A stretch of 64,000 bases of DNA from Bilifractor sp002394235 (GTDB taxonomy: Bacteria; Bacillota; Clostridia; Lachnospirales; Lachnospiraceae), in NCBI RefSeq assembly GCF_052118845.1, contig NZ_JBQKGJ010000012.1, positions 1 through 64,000 on the forward strand, written 5' to 3'. A model generated the notes under the pieces. The model did not search any database and was not told where the DNA came from. It saw nothing but the letters and a program-made list of their open reading frames with translations. The number at the start of each line of letters is the position of its first letter. Position 1 is the stretch's first letter. Below, piece after piece: positions 16,665 through 24,368 of the stretch. A program made the translations under genes and the position numbers.

Positions 16665-16701
16665 TATTCCTCGTCGGGAAATCCGATCCGGACGAGGAAT
16701 A
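16665..16701. terminator. Hairpin after the HAD gene
   Basis: TATTCCTCGTC (16665-16675) pairs with GACGAGGAATA (16691-16701). It has no T-run on the plus strand, so terminator function is only probable. Confidence 0.4.
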
Positions 16702-16722
16702 ATGGCCGATTGTGATTTGAGC

Positions 16723-16745
16723 GTTAATTTTTTGTGAAAATTAAC
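16723..16745. promoter_or_regulatory. AT-rich palindrome upstream of the ABC importer promoter
   Basis: GTTAATTTT and AAAATTAAC form a perfect 9-bp inverted repeat with a 5-base centre, 24 bases upstream of the -35 box. A possible operator or activator site. Confidence 0.4.
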
Positions 16746-16768
16746 AATTATTTTTTATAAGCTTCACA

Positions 16769-16797
16769 TTGACGGCCACCCCGGTGTGTGGTAAATT
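16769..16797 (+). promoter_or_regulatory. Promoter of the TrpX-like ABC importer operon
   Basis: TTGACG (16769-16774), 17-base spacer, TAAATT (16792-16797), giving a leader of about 105 bases. Confidence 0.6.
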
Positions 16798-16827
16798 ATC
16801 TCTTAAATACTTTAATACAGCAACGTG

Positions 16828-16845
16828 TAACGCTTTTAAGCGTTA
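16828..16845. promoter_or_regulatory. Operator-like palindrome in the ABC importer leader
   Basis: TAACGCTT-TT-AAGCGTTA has 8-bp arms and is followed at once by another half-site (AAGCGTT at 16846-16852). It lies about 30 bases after the predicted transcription start, a typical place for repressor binding. It does not fit the CcpA cre consensus. Confidence 0.45.
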
Positions 16846-16908
16846 AAGCGTTTTGTATGATCCAGCAAAATCCAGCATCAAAACAGTAAAATTCAGGGAG
16901 GACAAGAA

Positions 16909-17988
16909 ATGAAATTAAAGAAAATCACATCCGTCTGCCTTTCGGCCGTCATGGCAGGAGCACTTCTCGCCGGCTGCGGAAGCAGCTCTGCAGCCTCTTC
17001 CACGGCATCATCTGCGGATTCTTCCGCTTCTTCCGCGTCCGCTTCGGCGTCGGTAACCGCCGCTTCCGCATCGGCCGCAAAAACATCCGGCAAATATACG
17101 ATCGGTATCTGCCAGCTCGTACAGCATCCGGCTCTTGACGCCGCGACCAAGGGATTCGAGGACGAGCTTAAATCCGAGCTTGGAGAAGACAACGTAACTT
17201 TCGATGAACAGAATGCTGCAGGCGACGCCGCAACAGCAACACAGATCTGCACGAATCTCGTATCTGAAAACGTAGATCTGATTCTGGCAAACGCTACCGC
17301 AGCTCTTCAGTCCGCAGCTGCTGCGACAAGCACAATCCCGATCCTTGGAACTTCCATTACAGACTATGGCGTTGCACTTGACATCGACGACTTTAACGGA
17401 ACGGTCGGCGGCAACATCTCCGGCACATCCGACCTTCCTCCGCTTGATCAGCAGGCGGACATGGTTACCGAGCTTTTCCCTGATGCAAAAAATGTCGGCA
17501 TCCTGTACTGCTCTGCTGAGCCGAACTCCAAATACCAGGCGGATCAGGTGAAAGGATATCTGGAAGACGCAGGACTCACCGTAAATGTATACACCTTCTC
17601 AGATTCCAACGATGTAGCCTCCGTCACCGGAGAGGCATGCAACAACAGTGATGTTCTCTACATCCCGACCGACAACACAGCGGCTTCCTGCACCGAGGCC
17701 ATCAACAATGTAGCCCTTCCGGCAAAGGTTCCGATCATTGCAGGTGAAGAGGGTATCATGGCCGGATGCGGCGTTGCCACCCTTTCCATCGATTACTACG
17801 GCCTTGGTCAGACGACCGGCAAGATGGCGGCACAGATCCTGAAGGGAGAGGCAGACATCTCCGAGATGCCGATTCAGTACTATGACAACCCTGTGAAAGA
17901 GTATAACCCGGACATCTGCGAAAAGCTCGGCATCACCGTACCGGACGGATACACCGCATATGAAGCCGACAGCTCCGACAGCGAATAA
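16909..17988 (+). CDS. ABC transporter substrate-binding lipoprotein (TrpX-like)
   Basis: 359 residues. A lipoprotein signal peptide ends in LLAGCGS, with the lipidated Cys at about 23. A Ser/Ala-rich linker (about 25-60) follows, then a two-lobed binding domain of the ABC_sub_bind family (KYTIGICQLVQHPALDAATKGF onward). Family members from Gram-positive bacteria include the tryptophan binder TrpX, but the ligand here is not certain. The first gene of a binding protein, permease, ATPase set, although a terminator and repeats (619 bases) separate it from the permease. AGGGAGGA precedes the ATG. The promoter region holds two palindromes and so is probably regulated. Confidence 0.85.
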   Translation: MKLKKITSVCLSAVMAGALLAGCGSSSAASSTASSADSSASSASASASVTAASASAAKTSGKYTIGICQLVQHPALDAATKGFEDELKSELGEDNVTFDEQNAAGDAATATQICTNLVSENVDLILANATAALQSAAAATSTIPILGTSITDYGVALDIDDFNGTVGGNISGTSDLPPLDQQADMVTELFPDAKNVGILYCSAEPNSKYQADQVKGYLEDAGLTVNVYTFSDSNDVASVTGEACNNSDVLYIPTDNTAASCTEAINNVALPAKVPIIAGEEGIMAGCGVATLSIDYYGLGQTTGKMAAQILKGEADISEMPIQYYDNPVKEYNPDICEKLGITVPDGYTAYEADSSDSE

Positions 17989-18089
17989 AATTCAATGATT
18001 TCACGCGCGAAAATCAAACATTTATGACACCAGCTGTCAATGTGTGATATACTATTCAACGTGTTCGTGAAACAGATCAATCAATGTTT

Positions 18090-18121
18090 CCCCACCAGGG
18101 TGTGAAGAGCACATGGTGGGG
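18090..18121 (+). terminator. Intrinsic terminator after the substrate-binding gene
   Basis: CCCCACCA (18090-18097) pairs with TGGTGGGG (18114-18121), with an inner TGTG/CACA pair, followed by CTTTTACTG. It lies 100 bases after the stop. Confidence 0.7.
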
Positions 18122-18125
18122 CTTT

Positions 18126-18308
18126 TACTGTATAAGCTCTTCGAAAACGCAGACAGGATCGTCGCACGCGAAGCGCGCGTAAGAGACTGTATGCGATTTC
18201 GAAGGCAACAGGTATGAGCACGAAGTGACGCGCAAGCGGCACGGAAGTGCGAATACCTGTAGGATTGCGAGAGTGCGAAGCACGGAGCAATCCGTAGCTT
18301 ATACAGTA
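18126..18308. repeat. 183-bp element with 13-bp terminal inverted repeats, full copy
   Basis: Ends TACTGTATAAGCT (18126-18138) and AGCTTATACAGTA (18296-18308). Its length equals that of the 14573 copy. It contains the 55-base module (18206-18260) and the AGGATTGCGAGAGTGCGAAG / GGAGCAATCC module. Confidence 0.85.
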
Positions 18309-18322
18309 TGTGTCACGATGTA

Positions 18323-18451
18323 TCTATAAGCTCTTCGAAAACGCAGACAGGCCGCCTGCCGCGAAGCGTGTGTAAGAGACTGTATGCGATTTCGAATACC
18401 TGTAGGATTGCGAGAGTGCGCAGCACGGAGCAATCCGTAGCTTATACAGTA
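18323..18451. repeat. Shortened copy of the 183-bp element
   Basis: It has the same ends as the preceding copy (TCTATAAGCT and AGCTTATACAGTA) and the same flanking modules, but lacks the 55-base inner module. The joint falls at GCGATTTCGAATACCTGTAG, as expected from deletion between two short CGAA repeats. Confidence 0.8.
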
Positions 18452-18465
18452 TGTGTCACGATGTA

Positions 18466-18513
18466 TCTATAAGCTCTTCGGAAACGCAGACAGGCCGCCT
18501 GCCGCGAAGCGCA
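18466..18513. repeat. Truncated third copy of the element
   Basis: It repeats only the left part (TCTATAAGCTCTTCGGAAAC to GCCGCGAAGCGC) and then leaves the family sequence about 95 bases before the permease gene. Confidence 0.7.
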
Positions 18514-18607
18514 GCACACATAATCCGGCCATCCGACAGATCTCCGGACACACCTTCGCCAGAAAAGCAACAACAGAGAAAAAGAAAACCAGGAGGAACA
18601 ATTATCT

Positions 18608-19558
18608 ATGGAGGCATATTTCGCATCGCTGAACCCGATGGATCTGCTGGGCAGATTCCCCTCAGGCATTGCACAGGGCCTTATCTGGGGCATCATGGCT
18701 CTCGGCGTCTATATTACTTTCCGTCTGCTCGACATTGCAGACCTTTCCGTCGACGGAACCTTTTCAACCGGTGCAGCTGTAACAGTAATGCTGATCCTCG
18801 CGGGCTGGAATCCGTGGGCGGCACTTGTAATAGCATTTATCGCGGGTCTGATCGCAGGCTCCGTCACCGGCCTCCTTCACACGGTATTCGGAATCCCGGC
18901 CATTCTCGCAGGAATTCTGACGCAGTACGGTTTGTACTCCATAAACCTCGTAATCATGAAGATGAAAGCCAACCAGGCTGTCAGCGTTGACAAATACAAC
19001 CTGATCATCTCCGGGCGGAATGTACCGAATGCTATTCTGGTGGGCGGCATCTTCGCCATCGCCCTCATAGTCATTCTCTATCTCTTCTTTGGAACCGAGC
19101 TCGGATCGGCCATCCGGGCAACCGGCTGCAACCAGCAGATGGCAAAGGCACAGGGCATCAACATCAATATTATGAAGGTTCTCGGCCTCGCGATTTCCAA
19201 CGGAATCGTAGCCGTTGCCGGTGGTCTTGCCGCTCAGTACTCCGGTTTTGCGGATGTCAACAGCGGACGCGGATCCATCGTCATTGGGCTTGCGGCTGTC
19301 ATCATCGGAGAAGTACTCGGAGAAGCGATCCTCCACAAAAAGCTGAATTTCTTCGGCCGCCTGGTTTTTGTAATTGTCGGCGGCATCATCTACTATCTGG
19401 TATACACTCTGGTTCTGTGGCTGAAGATCGACTCGAACCTGATGAAGCTTTTCACCGCCATCATCGTCGCCGTCTTCCTTGCAGTGCCGTATCTGAAGGG
19501 ACAGGCAAAAAGCTCCTTCAGCCGTGCCGGAAAAAACTCGAGATCGGAGGGAAAGTAA
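18608..19558 (+). CDS. ABC transporter permease (TrpY-like)
   Basis: 316 residues with eight or nine hydrophobic helices in the branched-chain amino acid permease family (BPD_transp_2): LSVDGTFSTGAAV (about 48-60), FGIPAILAGILTQYGLYSIN (about 95-114) and LGSAIRATGCNQQMAKAQGI, the loop that contacts the ATPase. It forms the membrane channel for the lipoprotein upstream. GGAGG precedes the ATG by about ten bases. It ends immediately before the ATPase start (GTAAATG), so those two are tightly coupled. Its distance from the binding-protein gene suggests read-through or a second promoter. Confidence 0.85.
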   Translation: MEAYFASLNPMDLLGRFPSGIAQGLIWGIMALGVYITFRLLDIADLSVDGTFSTGAAVTVMLILAGWNPWAALVIAFIAGLIAGSVTGLLHTVFGIPAILAGILTQYGLYSINLVIMKMKANQAVSVDKYNLIISGRNVPNAILVGGIFAIALIVILYLFFGTELGSAIRATGCNQQMAKAQGININIMKVLGLAISNGIVAVAGGLAAQYSGFADVNSGRGSIVIGLAAVIIGEVLGEAILHKKLNFFGRLVFVIVGGIIYYLVYTLVLWLKIDSNLMKLFTAIIVAVFLAVPYLKGQAKSSFSRAGKNSRSEGK

Positions 19559-20356
19559 ATGTTAGAGGTCAAAAACATCAGCAAAACATTTAACCCCGGA
19601 ACCATAAATGAGAAAAAGGCTCTGCGAGGTGTCAGCCTCACGCTCAATGACGGTGATTTTGTGACCGTTATCGGCGGCAACGGCGCCGGAAAATCCACCC
19701 TTCTGAATGCCATTGCCGGTGTATGGCCGGTAGATACCGGATCCATCACAATTGACGGACAGAATGTGACGGGATTCCCGGATTACAGGCGCGCCAGCCT
19801 TATCGGCCGGGTCTTCCAGGATCCCATGACAGGAACTGCCGCAACCATGCAGATTGACGAGAATCTTGCGCTTGCCAGACGCCGCGGCGCCAGAAGAGGC
19901 CTCAGGTGGGGTGTAACCGCCGCGGAAAGAAACGAATACCGCGAGCAGCTCAAGATTCTGAACCTCGGCCTCGAAGACAGACTCACAGCCAAAGTCGGTC
20001 TCCTGTCAGGCGGTCAGCGGCAGGCACTTACCCTGCTCATGGCAACCCTGCAGAAACCGAAATTGCTGCTTCTCGACGAACACACAGCCGCTCTTGACCC
20101 GAAGACAGCCGAGAAGGTGCTCAACGCTACAGAAAAGATCATCAACCGCGATCATCTCACAGCGCTGATGATCACCCACAACATGAAGGACGCAATCACC
20201 CATGGGAACCGTCTGATCATGATGCATGAGGGGAATATCATCTACGATGTGTCCGGAGAGGAGAAGAAGAATCTTACTGTTTCCCAGCTTCTCGATAAAT
20301 TCGAGGAGGTATCCGGCAACGAATTCGCAAATGACAAGATGATGCTCGGTATCTGA
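19559..20356 (+). CDS. ABC transporter ATP-binding protein (TrpZ-like)
   Basis: 265 residues with a complete nucleotide-binding domain: Walker A GGNGAGKST (about 39-47), signature LSGGQRQ (about 148-154), Walker B LLLLDEHTAALDP (about 168-180) and the switch His in ITHNM (about 204). The His in DEHTAALDP, where most transporters have Pro, is typical of this subfamily. It powers import with the permease it directly follows. No intergenic space separates it from the permease. Confidence 0.88.
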   Translation: MLEVKNISKTFNPGTINEKKALRGVSLTLNDGDFVTVIGGNGAGKSTLLNAIAGVWPVDTGSITIDGQNVTGFPDYRRASLIGRVFQDPMTGTAATMQIDENLALARRRGARRGLRWGVTAAERNEYREQLKILNLGLEDRLTAKVGLLSGGQRQALTLLMATLQKPKLLLLDEHTAALDPKTAEKVLNATEKIINRDHLTALMITHNMKDAITHGNRLIMMHEGNIIYDVSGEEKKNLTVSQLLDKFEEVSGNEFANDKMMLGI

Positions 20357-20451
20357 CCACAGAGATTCTGAGAACAAAAGCAGGATAAAACAGACAGCCG
20401 GGGCGCATCAGGCGTTAAGCACAGCATATCCTGCTGGCAGGGCACCACATA

Positions 20452-21168
20452 ATGAATGATAAGAAAAGCAAAATCGAAGTATCCTCCACGGCAGAACACA
20501 AGGTCCTCCCGGCTGCCGGGGAGGATATTTTCCTCTTAAATAGTAATAAAAATAATATAGAGACCGGCCGCACCCAACTTAAAGAGGACCGGCGCGCGGC
20601 AGACCGCGCTGCCAAACAGATCAAATGGGAACAGAGAATGCGGCGAAAAAAATCACGGGAAGAAAAGGCTCGAAAAGAAGCGGAACAAAAAAATGCCGTA
20701 ATCCGGTCCATGCACGAAAAATACATGAGAGCAGCCCTGGCGGAAGCGCAGAGGGCAGCCGCTCTCAGAGAAGTTCCCATCGGATGCGTCATTGTAAAAG
20801 AAGGCAGAATCATTGCCCGTGGATATAACCGGCGCAACACGGACGCGAACACACTGTCTCACGCAGAGCTGAACGCCATCCGGGAGGCCAGCCATGCTCT
20901 CGGCGACTGGAGACTCGAGGGCTGCACCCTGTATGTCACCCTTGAGCCCTGCCAGATGTGCGCGGGTGCCATCGTCCAGTCCAGAATCGACGAAGTCGTC
21001 ATCGGCTGCATGAATCCGAAGGCGGGATGTGCAGGATCCGTTCTGAACCTCATGCAGGTACCCGCATTTAACCATCAGGTGAAGATTACGCGGGGAATTC
21101 TTGAGAAAGAATGCAGTCATCTCATCAGCAGCTTCTTCGAGCAGCTCCGTTCCGAAAAATCCGGATAA
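20452..21168 (+). CDS. tadA: tRNA-specific adenosine deaminase with a basic N-terminal extension
   Basis: Deaminates A34 to inosine in tRNA-Arg(ACG). The catalytic domain starts at about residue 87 (MHEKYMRAALAEAQ) and has the zinc and proton-shuttle motifs HAE (137-139) and PCQMC (166-170), with length normal for TadA. Ahead of it lies an 86-residue highly charged segment (for example KQIKWEQRMRRKKSREEKA) with coiled-coil character that ordinary TadA lacks. The annotated ATG (20452) has only weak ribosome binding sequence. An ATG at 20710 would give a classic TadA but also lacks a clear site, so the start is unsettled. The bases just before 20452 (GGGCACCACATAATG) belong to a genomic repeat module. 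Confidence 0.85.
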   Translation: MNDKKSKIEVSSTAEHKVLPAAGEDIFLLNSNKNNIETGRTQLKEDRRAADRAAKQIKWEQRMRRKKSREEKARKEAEQKNAVIRSMHEKYMRAALAEAQRAAALREVPIGCVIVKEGRIIARGYNRRNTDANTLSHAELNAIREASHALGDWRLEGCTLYVTLEPCQMCAGAIVQSRIDEVVIGCMNPKAGCAGSVLNLMQVPAFNHQVKITRGILEKECSHLISSFFEQLRSEKSG

Positions 21169-21209
21169 AGAAAATCCGAAAAATCCGAAAGATCCGGATA
21201 AAGAAAATC
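21159..21209. repeat. Direct repeat before rpsO
   Basis: ATCCGGATAAAGAAAATC occurs at 21159-21176 and 21192-21209, 33 bases apart. The first copy includes the tadA stop codon. Confidence 0.7.
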
Positions 21210-21210
21210 A

Positions 21211-21239
21211 TTTACTTTTTCTATACGCTATGCTATATT
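21211..21239 (+). promoter_or_regulatory. Promoter of rpsO
   Basis: TTTACT (21211-21216), 17-base spacer, TATATT (21234-21239), about 90 bases before the rpsO ATG. Confidence 0.5.
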
Positions 21240-21332
21240 GAGTGGGCATGAGTTTTAACCTTGATTCAGATCCCGGAAACTCCGACCAGATCTTAATCAC
21301 AGGCGATTAGAAATATTTTGGAGGAAAATGAA

Positions 21333-21599
21333 ATGATTACAAAAGAACTCAAACAGCAGATTATCAAAGAGTATGCAAGAACAGAGGGCGACACCGGTTC
21401 ACCTGAGGTACAGGTTGCAATCCTCACCGAGAGAATTAAAGAGCTCACAGAGCATCTGAAGACAAACCACAAGGATCACCATTCCAGACGCGGTCTTCTG
21501 AAGATGGTAGGTAAGAGACGCGGACTTCTTGATTACCTCAAGAAGACAGATATCGAGAGATATCGTGCTCTGATCGAGAAGCTGGGACTTCGTAAGTAA
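21333..21599 (+). CDS. rpsO: 30S ribosomal protein uS15
   Basis: An 88-residue primary binder of 16S rRNA in the central domain of the small subunit. Conserved blocks GDTGSPEVQVAILTERI (about 23-39), LKTNHKDHHSRRGLL (about 45-59) and KRRGLLDYLKK are all present and the length is standard. The ATG at 21333 has GGAGG eight bases upstream; a TTG five codons earlier overlaps that site and is rejected. It lies upstream of pnp, the usual rpsO-pnp pairing, and has a terminator after it (21612-21642) that probably limits read-through into pnp. Confidence 0.97.
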   Translation: MITKELKQQIIKEYARTEGDTGSPEVQVAILTERIKELTEHLKTNHKDHHSRRGLLKMVGKRRGLLDYLKKTDIERYRALIEKLGLRK

Positions 21600-21611
21600 T
21601 CGAATCGCTTT

Positions 21612-21642
21612 CAGGGCGGGTAGGACTCACCTATCCGCCCTG
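21612..21642 (+). terminator. Terminator between rpsO and pnp
   Basis: CAGGGCGGGTAGG pairs with CCTATCCGCCCTG (one G-T pair) and is followed by TTTCCGTGTTT. Confidence 0.7.
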
Positions 21643-21832
21643 TTTCCGTGTTTACAAGCAATGAGCCGCAGCCACCGCGAAGCGTGACTCATCTCGTTTT
21701 TCGGAAATCGGGACAGATGTTCCGCACGAGGATCCGTCCGTTTTCAAAGAGTAACATCCGGCGCCGCAGCAGGGCCTGCACGGTCCCGGCGGTTCGGAAC
21801 AATGGCATTCGCCGAGAAGTAAAGGAGTAAAG

Positions 21833-23980
21833 ATGGAAGAAAACAAGACATTCTCAACCAGACTTGAGAACAACTACAAGACCTATGAAATGGACCTGGC
21901 CGGAAGAAAACTTTCCGTGGATATCGGGAGAGTCGGCAAGCAGGCAAACGGATGCGCGTTCATCCATTATGGTGACACCACACTTCTGTGCACCGCAACC
22001 GCTTCCAAAGAGCCGCGGGAGGGAATCGATTTTTTCCCGCTTTCCGTTGAATTTGAGGAGAAAATGTACTCGGTCGGCAAATTCCCGGGCGGCTTCAATA
22101 AGAGAGAGGGAAAAGCTTCCGAGCATGCCGTACTCACATCCCGTGTTATCGACCGTCCGATGAGGCCTCTTTTCCCGAAGGATTACAGAAACGATGTCAC
22201 ACTGAATAATATGGTGATGTCCGTTGATCCGGAATGTGACCCGGAAGTTGTCGCCATGCTCGGTGCGTCTCTCGCCACATCCATTTCCGATATTCCTTTT
22301 GACGGTCCCTGCGCCGCCACACAGATTGGAATGATCAACGGCGAATTTGTCATCAACCCGGGTTATGAGAAGAAGGCCGAGTCAACGCTTGCTCTGACCG
22401 TTGCCTCTACAAGAGAGAAGGTCATCATGATCGAAGCCGGCGCGCAGGAAATTCCGGAGCAGAAGATGATCGAGGCCATTTATCTTGCCGATGAGACAAA
22501 TAAAAAGGTTATTGCTTTCTTTGATCATATCGTGGCAGAGTGCGGAAAACCGAAACACACCTACGAGAGCTGCGCGGTTCCGGAGGAGCTTTTTGCCGCG
22601 ATCCGCGAGGAGGTTCCGGATTCTGAGATGGAAATTGCCGTGTTCACGGATGACAAGCAGACCAGAGAGAACAACATCGCCGCCATCACAGACAGACTCA
22701 AAGAGAAATTCGCAGACAACGAAGAGTGGCTTGCCCTCCTGCCCGATGCTATCTACCAGTATCAGAAGAAGACCGTCCGCCGCATGATTCTGAAGGAGCA
22801 TAAGAGACCGGACGGACGCCAGATCCGTCAGATCCGTCCGCTTGCAGCCGAGGTGGATGTCATCCCACGTGTACACGGCTCCGCGATGTTCACCCGCGGA
22901 CAGACACAGATCTGCGACGTTGTGACTCTCGCTCCTCTTTCCGAGGCGCAGAAGGTAGAGGGACTTGATCCCTATATCACAAAGAAACGCTACATGCATC
23001 AGTACAACTTCCCGAGCTACTCTGTCGGTGAGACAAAGCCGTCCAGAGGACCGGGGCGCCGCGAAATCGGTCATGGCGCTCTTGCAGAGAGAGCTCTCCT
23101 TCCGGTTATGCCTTCGGAAGAGGAATTCCCATACGCAATACGTGCCGTATCCGAGACCTTTGAGTCTAACGGTTCCACCTCACAGGCTTCCGTCTGTGCT
23201 TCTTCCATGGCTCTGATGGCAGCCGGCGTGCCCATTAAGAAGCCCGTTGCCGGAATATCCTGCGGCCTTGTTACCGGAGATACCGACGACGATTATATCG
23301 TGCTCACAGACATTCAGGGTCTTGAAGACTTCTTCGGAGACATGGACTTCAAGGTTGCCGGAACACATGACGGCATCACCGCAATCCAGATGGATATCAA
23401 AATCCACGGCCTTACCCGTCAGATCGTGGAGGAAGCCATTTCCAGATGCAAGGAAGCAAGAGAATATATTCTGACCGAGGTAATGGAGAAGGCAATCGCC
23501 GGACCGCGTCCGACTGTCAACGAGTACGCGCCGAAGATCGAGCAGATCAAGATTGATCCTGACAAGATCGGTGATGTAGTCGGCAAACAGGGAAAGAATA
23601 TCAATGAAATCATCGCCCGCACGGGTGTAAAGATCGATATCGACGAAGACGGATCCGTCTCCATCTGCGGAACGGACCGTGCGAAGATGGATGAGGCCGA
23701 GAAATACATCGAGGTCATCACCACAGATTTCGAAAAGGATCAGGTTCTGAAAGGAAAGGTTATCAGCATCAAGGAGTTCGGTGCTTTCCTGGAGTTTGCT
23801 CCCGGCAAGGAGGGAATGGTTCACATTTCCAAGATTGCTAAACAGCGTATCAATCACGTAGAAGATGTTCTTACTCTCGGCGATGTTGTAAAGGTTGTCT
23901 GCCTTGGAAAGGACCGCATGGGAAGACTCAGCTTCTCCATCAAGGACTGCCCGAAGGACGCAAAGGCGATCAACGAATAA
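21833..23980 (+). CDS. pnp: Polyribonucleotide nucleotidyltransferase (PNPase)
   Basis: A phosphorolytic 3'-5' exoribonuclease of 715 residues, a core enzyme of mRNA decay. Two RNase PH domains (about 20-145 and 330-540) flank a helical linker. SVGETKPSRGPGRREIGHGALAERAL marks the second, catalytic PH core. A KH domain (about 560-615, with IGDVVGKQGKNINEI) and an S1 domain (about 625-695, with GKVISIKEFGAFLEF) bind RNA. AAAGGAG lies seven bases before the ATG. It follows rpsO as in most bacteria; a terminator closes the unit at 24011-24048. Confidence 0.97.
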   Translation: MEENKTFSTRLENNYKTYEMDLAGRKLSVDIGRVGKQANGCAFIHYGDTTLLCTATASKEPREGIDFFPLSVEFEEKMYSVGKFPGGFNKREGKASEHAVLTSRVIDRPMRPLFPKDYRNDVTLNNMVMSVDPECDPEVVAMLGASLATSISDIPFDGPCAATQIGMINGEFVINPGYEKKAESTLALTVASTREKVIMIEAGAQEIPEQKMIEAIYLADETNKKVIAFFDHIVAECGKPKHTYESCAVPEELFAAIREEVPDSEMEIAVFTDDKQTRENNIAAITDRLKEKFADNEEWLALLPDAIYQYQKKTVRRMILKEHKRPDGRQIRQIRPLAAEVDVIPRVHGSAMFTRGQTQICDVVTLAPLSEAQKVEGLDPYITKKRYMHQYNFPSYSVGETKPSRGPGRREIGHGALAERALLPVMPSEEEFPYAIRAVSETFESNGSTSQASVCASSMALMAAGVPIKKPVAGISCGLVTGDTDDDYIVLTDIQGLEDFFGDMDFKVAGTHDGITAIQMDIKIHGLTRQIVEEAISRCKEAREYILTEVMEKAIAGPRPTVNEYAPKIEQIKIDPDKIGDVVGKQGKNINEIIARTGVKIDIDEDGSVSICGTDRAKMDEAEKYIEVITTDFEKDQVLKGKVISIKEFGAFLEFAPGKEGMVHISKIAKQRINHVEDVLTLGDVVKVVCLGKDRMGRLSFSIKDCPKDAKAINE

Positions 23981-24010
23981 TCAGCTGTATACATATTTAT
24001 TTATATGGGG

Positions 24011-24048
24011 AATCCCCTGCTGTACACGAAAATGTATGGCAGGGGATT
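24011..24048 (+). terminator. Terminator after pnp
   Basis: AATCCCCTGC (24011-24020) pairs with GCAGGGGATT (24039-24048), with some further pairing in the loop, followed by TTTTAT. Confidence 0.8.
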
Positions 24049-24055
24049 TTTATGT

Positions 24056-24330
24056 TCATGCCCGCAGGCGGGGCGCAGCTATATCTATAAGCCCTGCGTC
24101 ACTTCGCTGCTTCTCAGCCTCCGTACTGCTTACAAGTCCGCGATACTGCATAAGCTGCGGATTACTCCGGTACTTCGCACTTTCGCAATCCACAGAAAAA
24201 AAGTACATAAAACGGACAAACTGATGCATGGTGATTTTTGTCGATTTCTTATACAATGTAGCCGTAATCGGATCATATTTTATGCAATCCGGAGCTTATA
24301 CAATAGGCGGAGCCCCGCCTGCGGGGCATA
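24056..24330. repeat. Degenerate copies of the intergenic repeat modules
   Basis: The segments CCCGCAGGCGGGGC (24060), TCTATAAGCCCTGCG (24084), GCATAAGCTGCGGATTACTC (24148) with CACTTTCGCAATCCAC, and CTTATACAATAGGCGG (24296) with CCGCCTGCGGGGC are diverged versions of the modules seen near 4260, 18126, 29288 and 56802. No gene is visible in this 388-base spacer. Confidence 0.6.
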
Positions 24331-24368
24331 GACGTTTATGAACGATACACAGAAAGAGAAAATCCAGA

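Larger units (their letters stand above)
17989..18607. other. Repeat-filled spacer inside the ABC importer locus
   Basis: It holds a TATACT promoter-like box near 18047, a terminator (18090-18121) and one full, one shortened and one truncated copy of the 183-bp element family. Nothing here looks coding; frames running through it are by-products of the repeats. Confidence 0.75.

Noticed and set aside
16665..16701. Strong terminator after the HAD gene
   Set aside because: The stem is good but no T-run follows on either strand, so it is kept only as a low-confidence feature.
16798..16908. T-box or tryptophan leader before the TrpX-like gene
   Set aside because: No AGGGTGG-type T-box sequence and no specifier stem were found; only palindromes and the ribosome binding site.
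18451..18990. 179-codon frame overlapping the permease start
   Set aside because: It runs from repeat DNA into the permease in another frame, and the permease frame has helices and the ribosome site.
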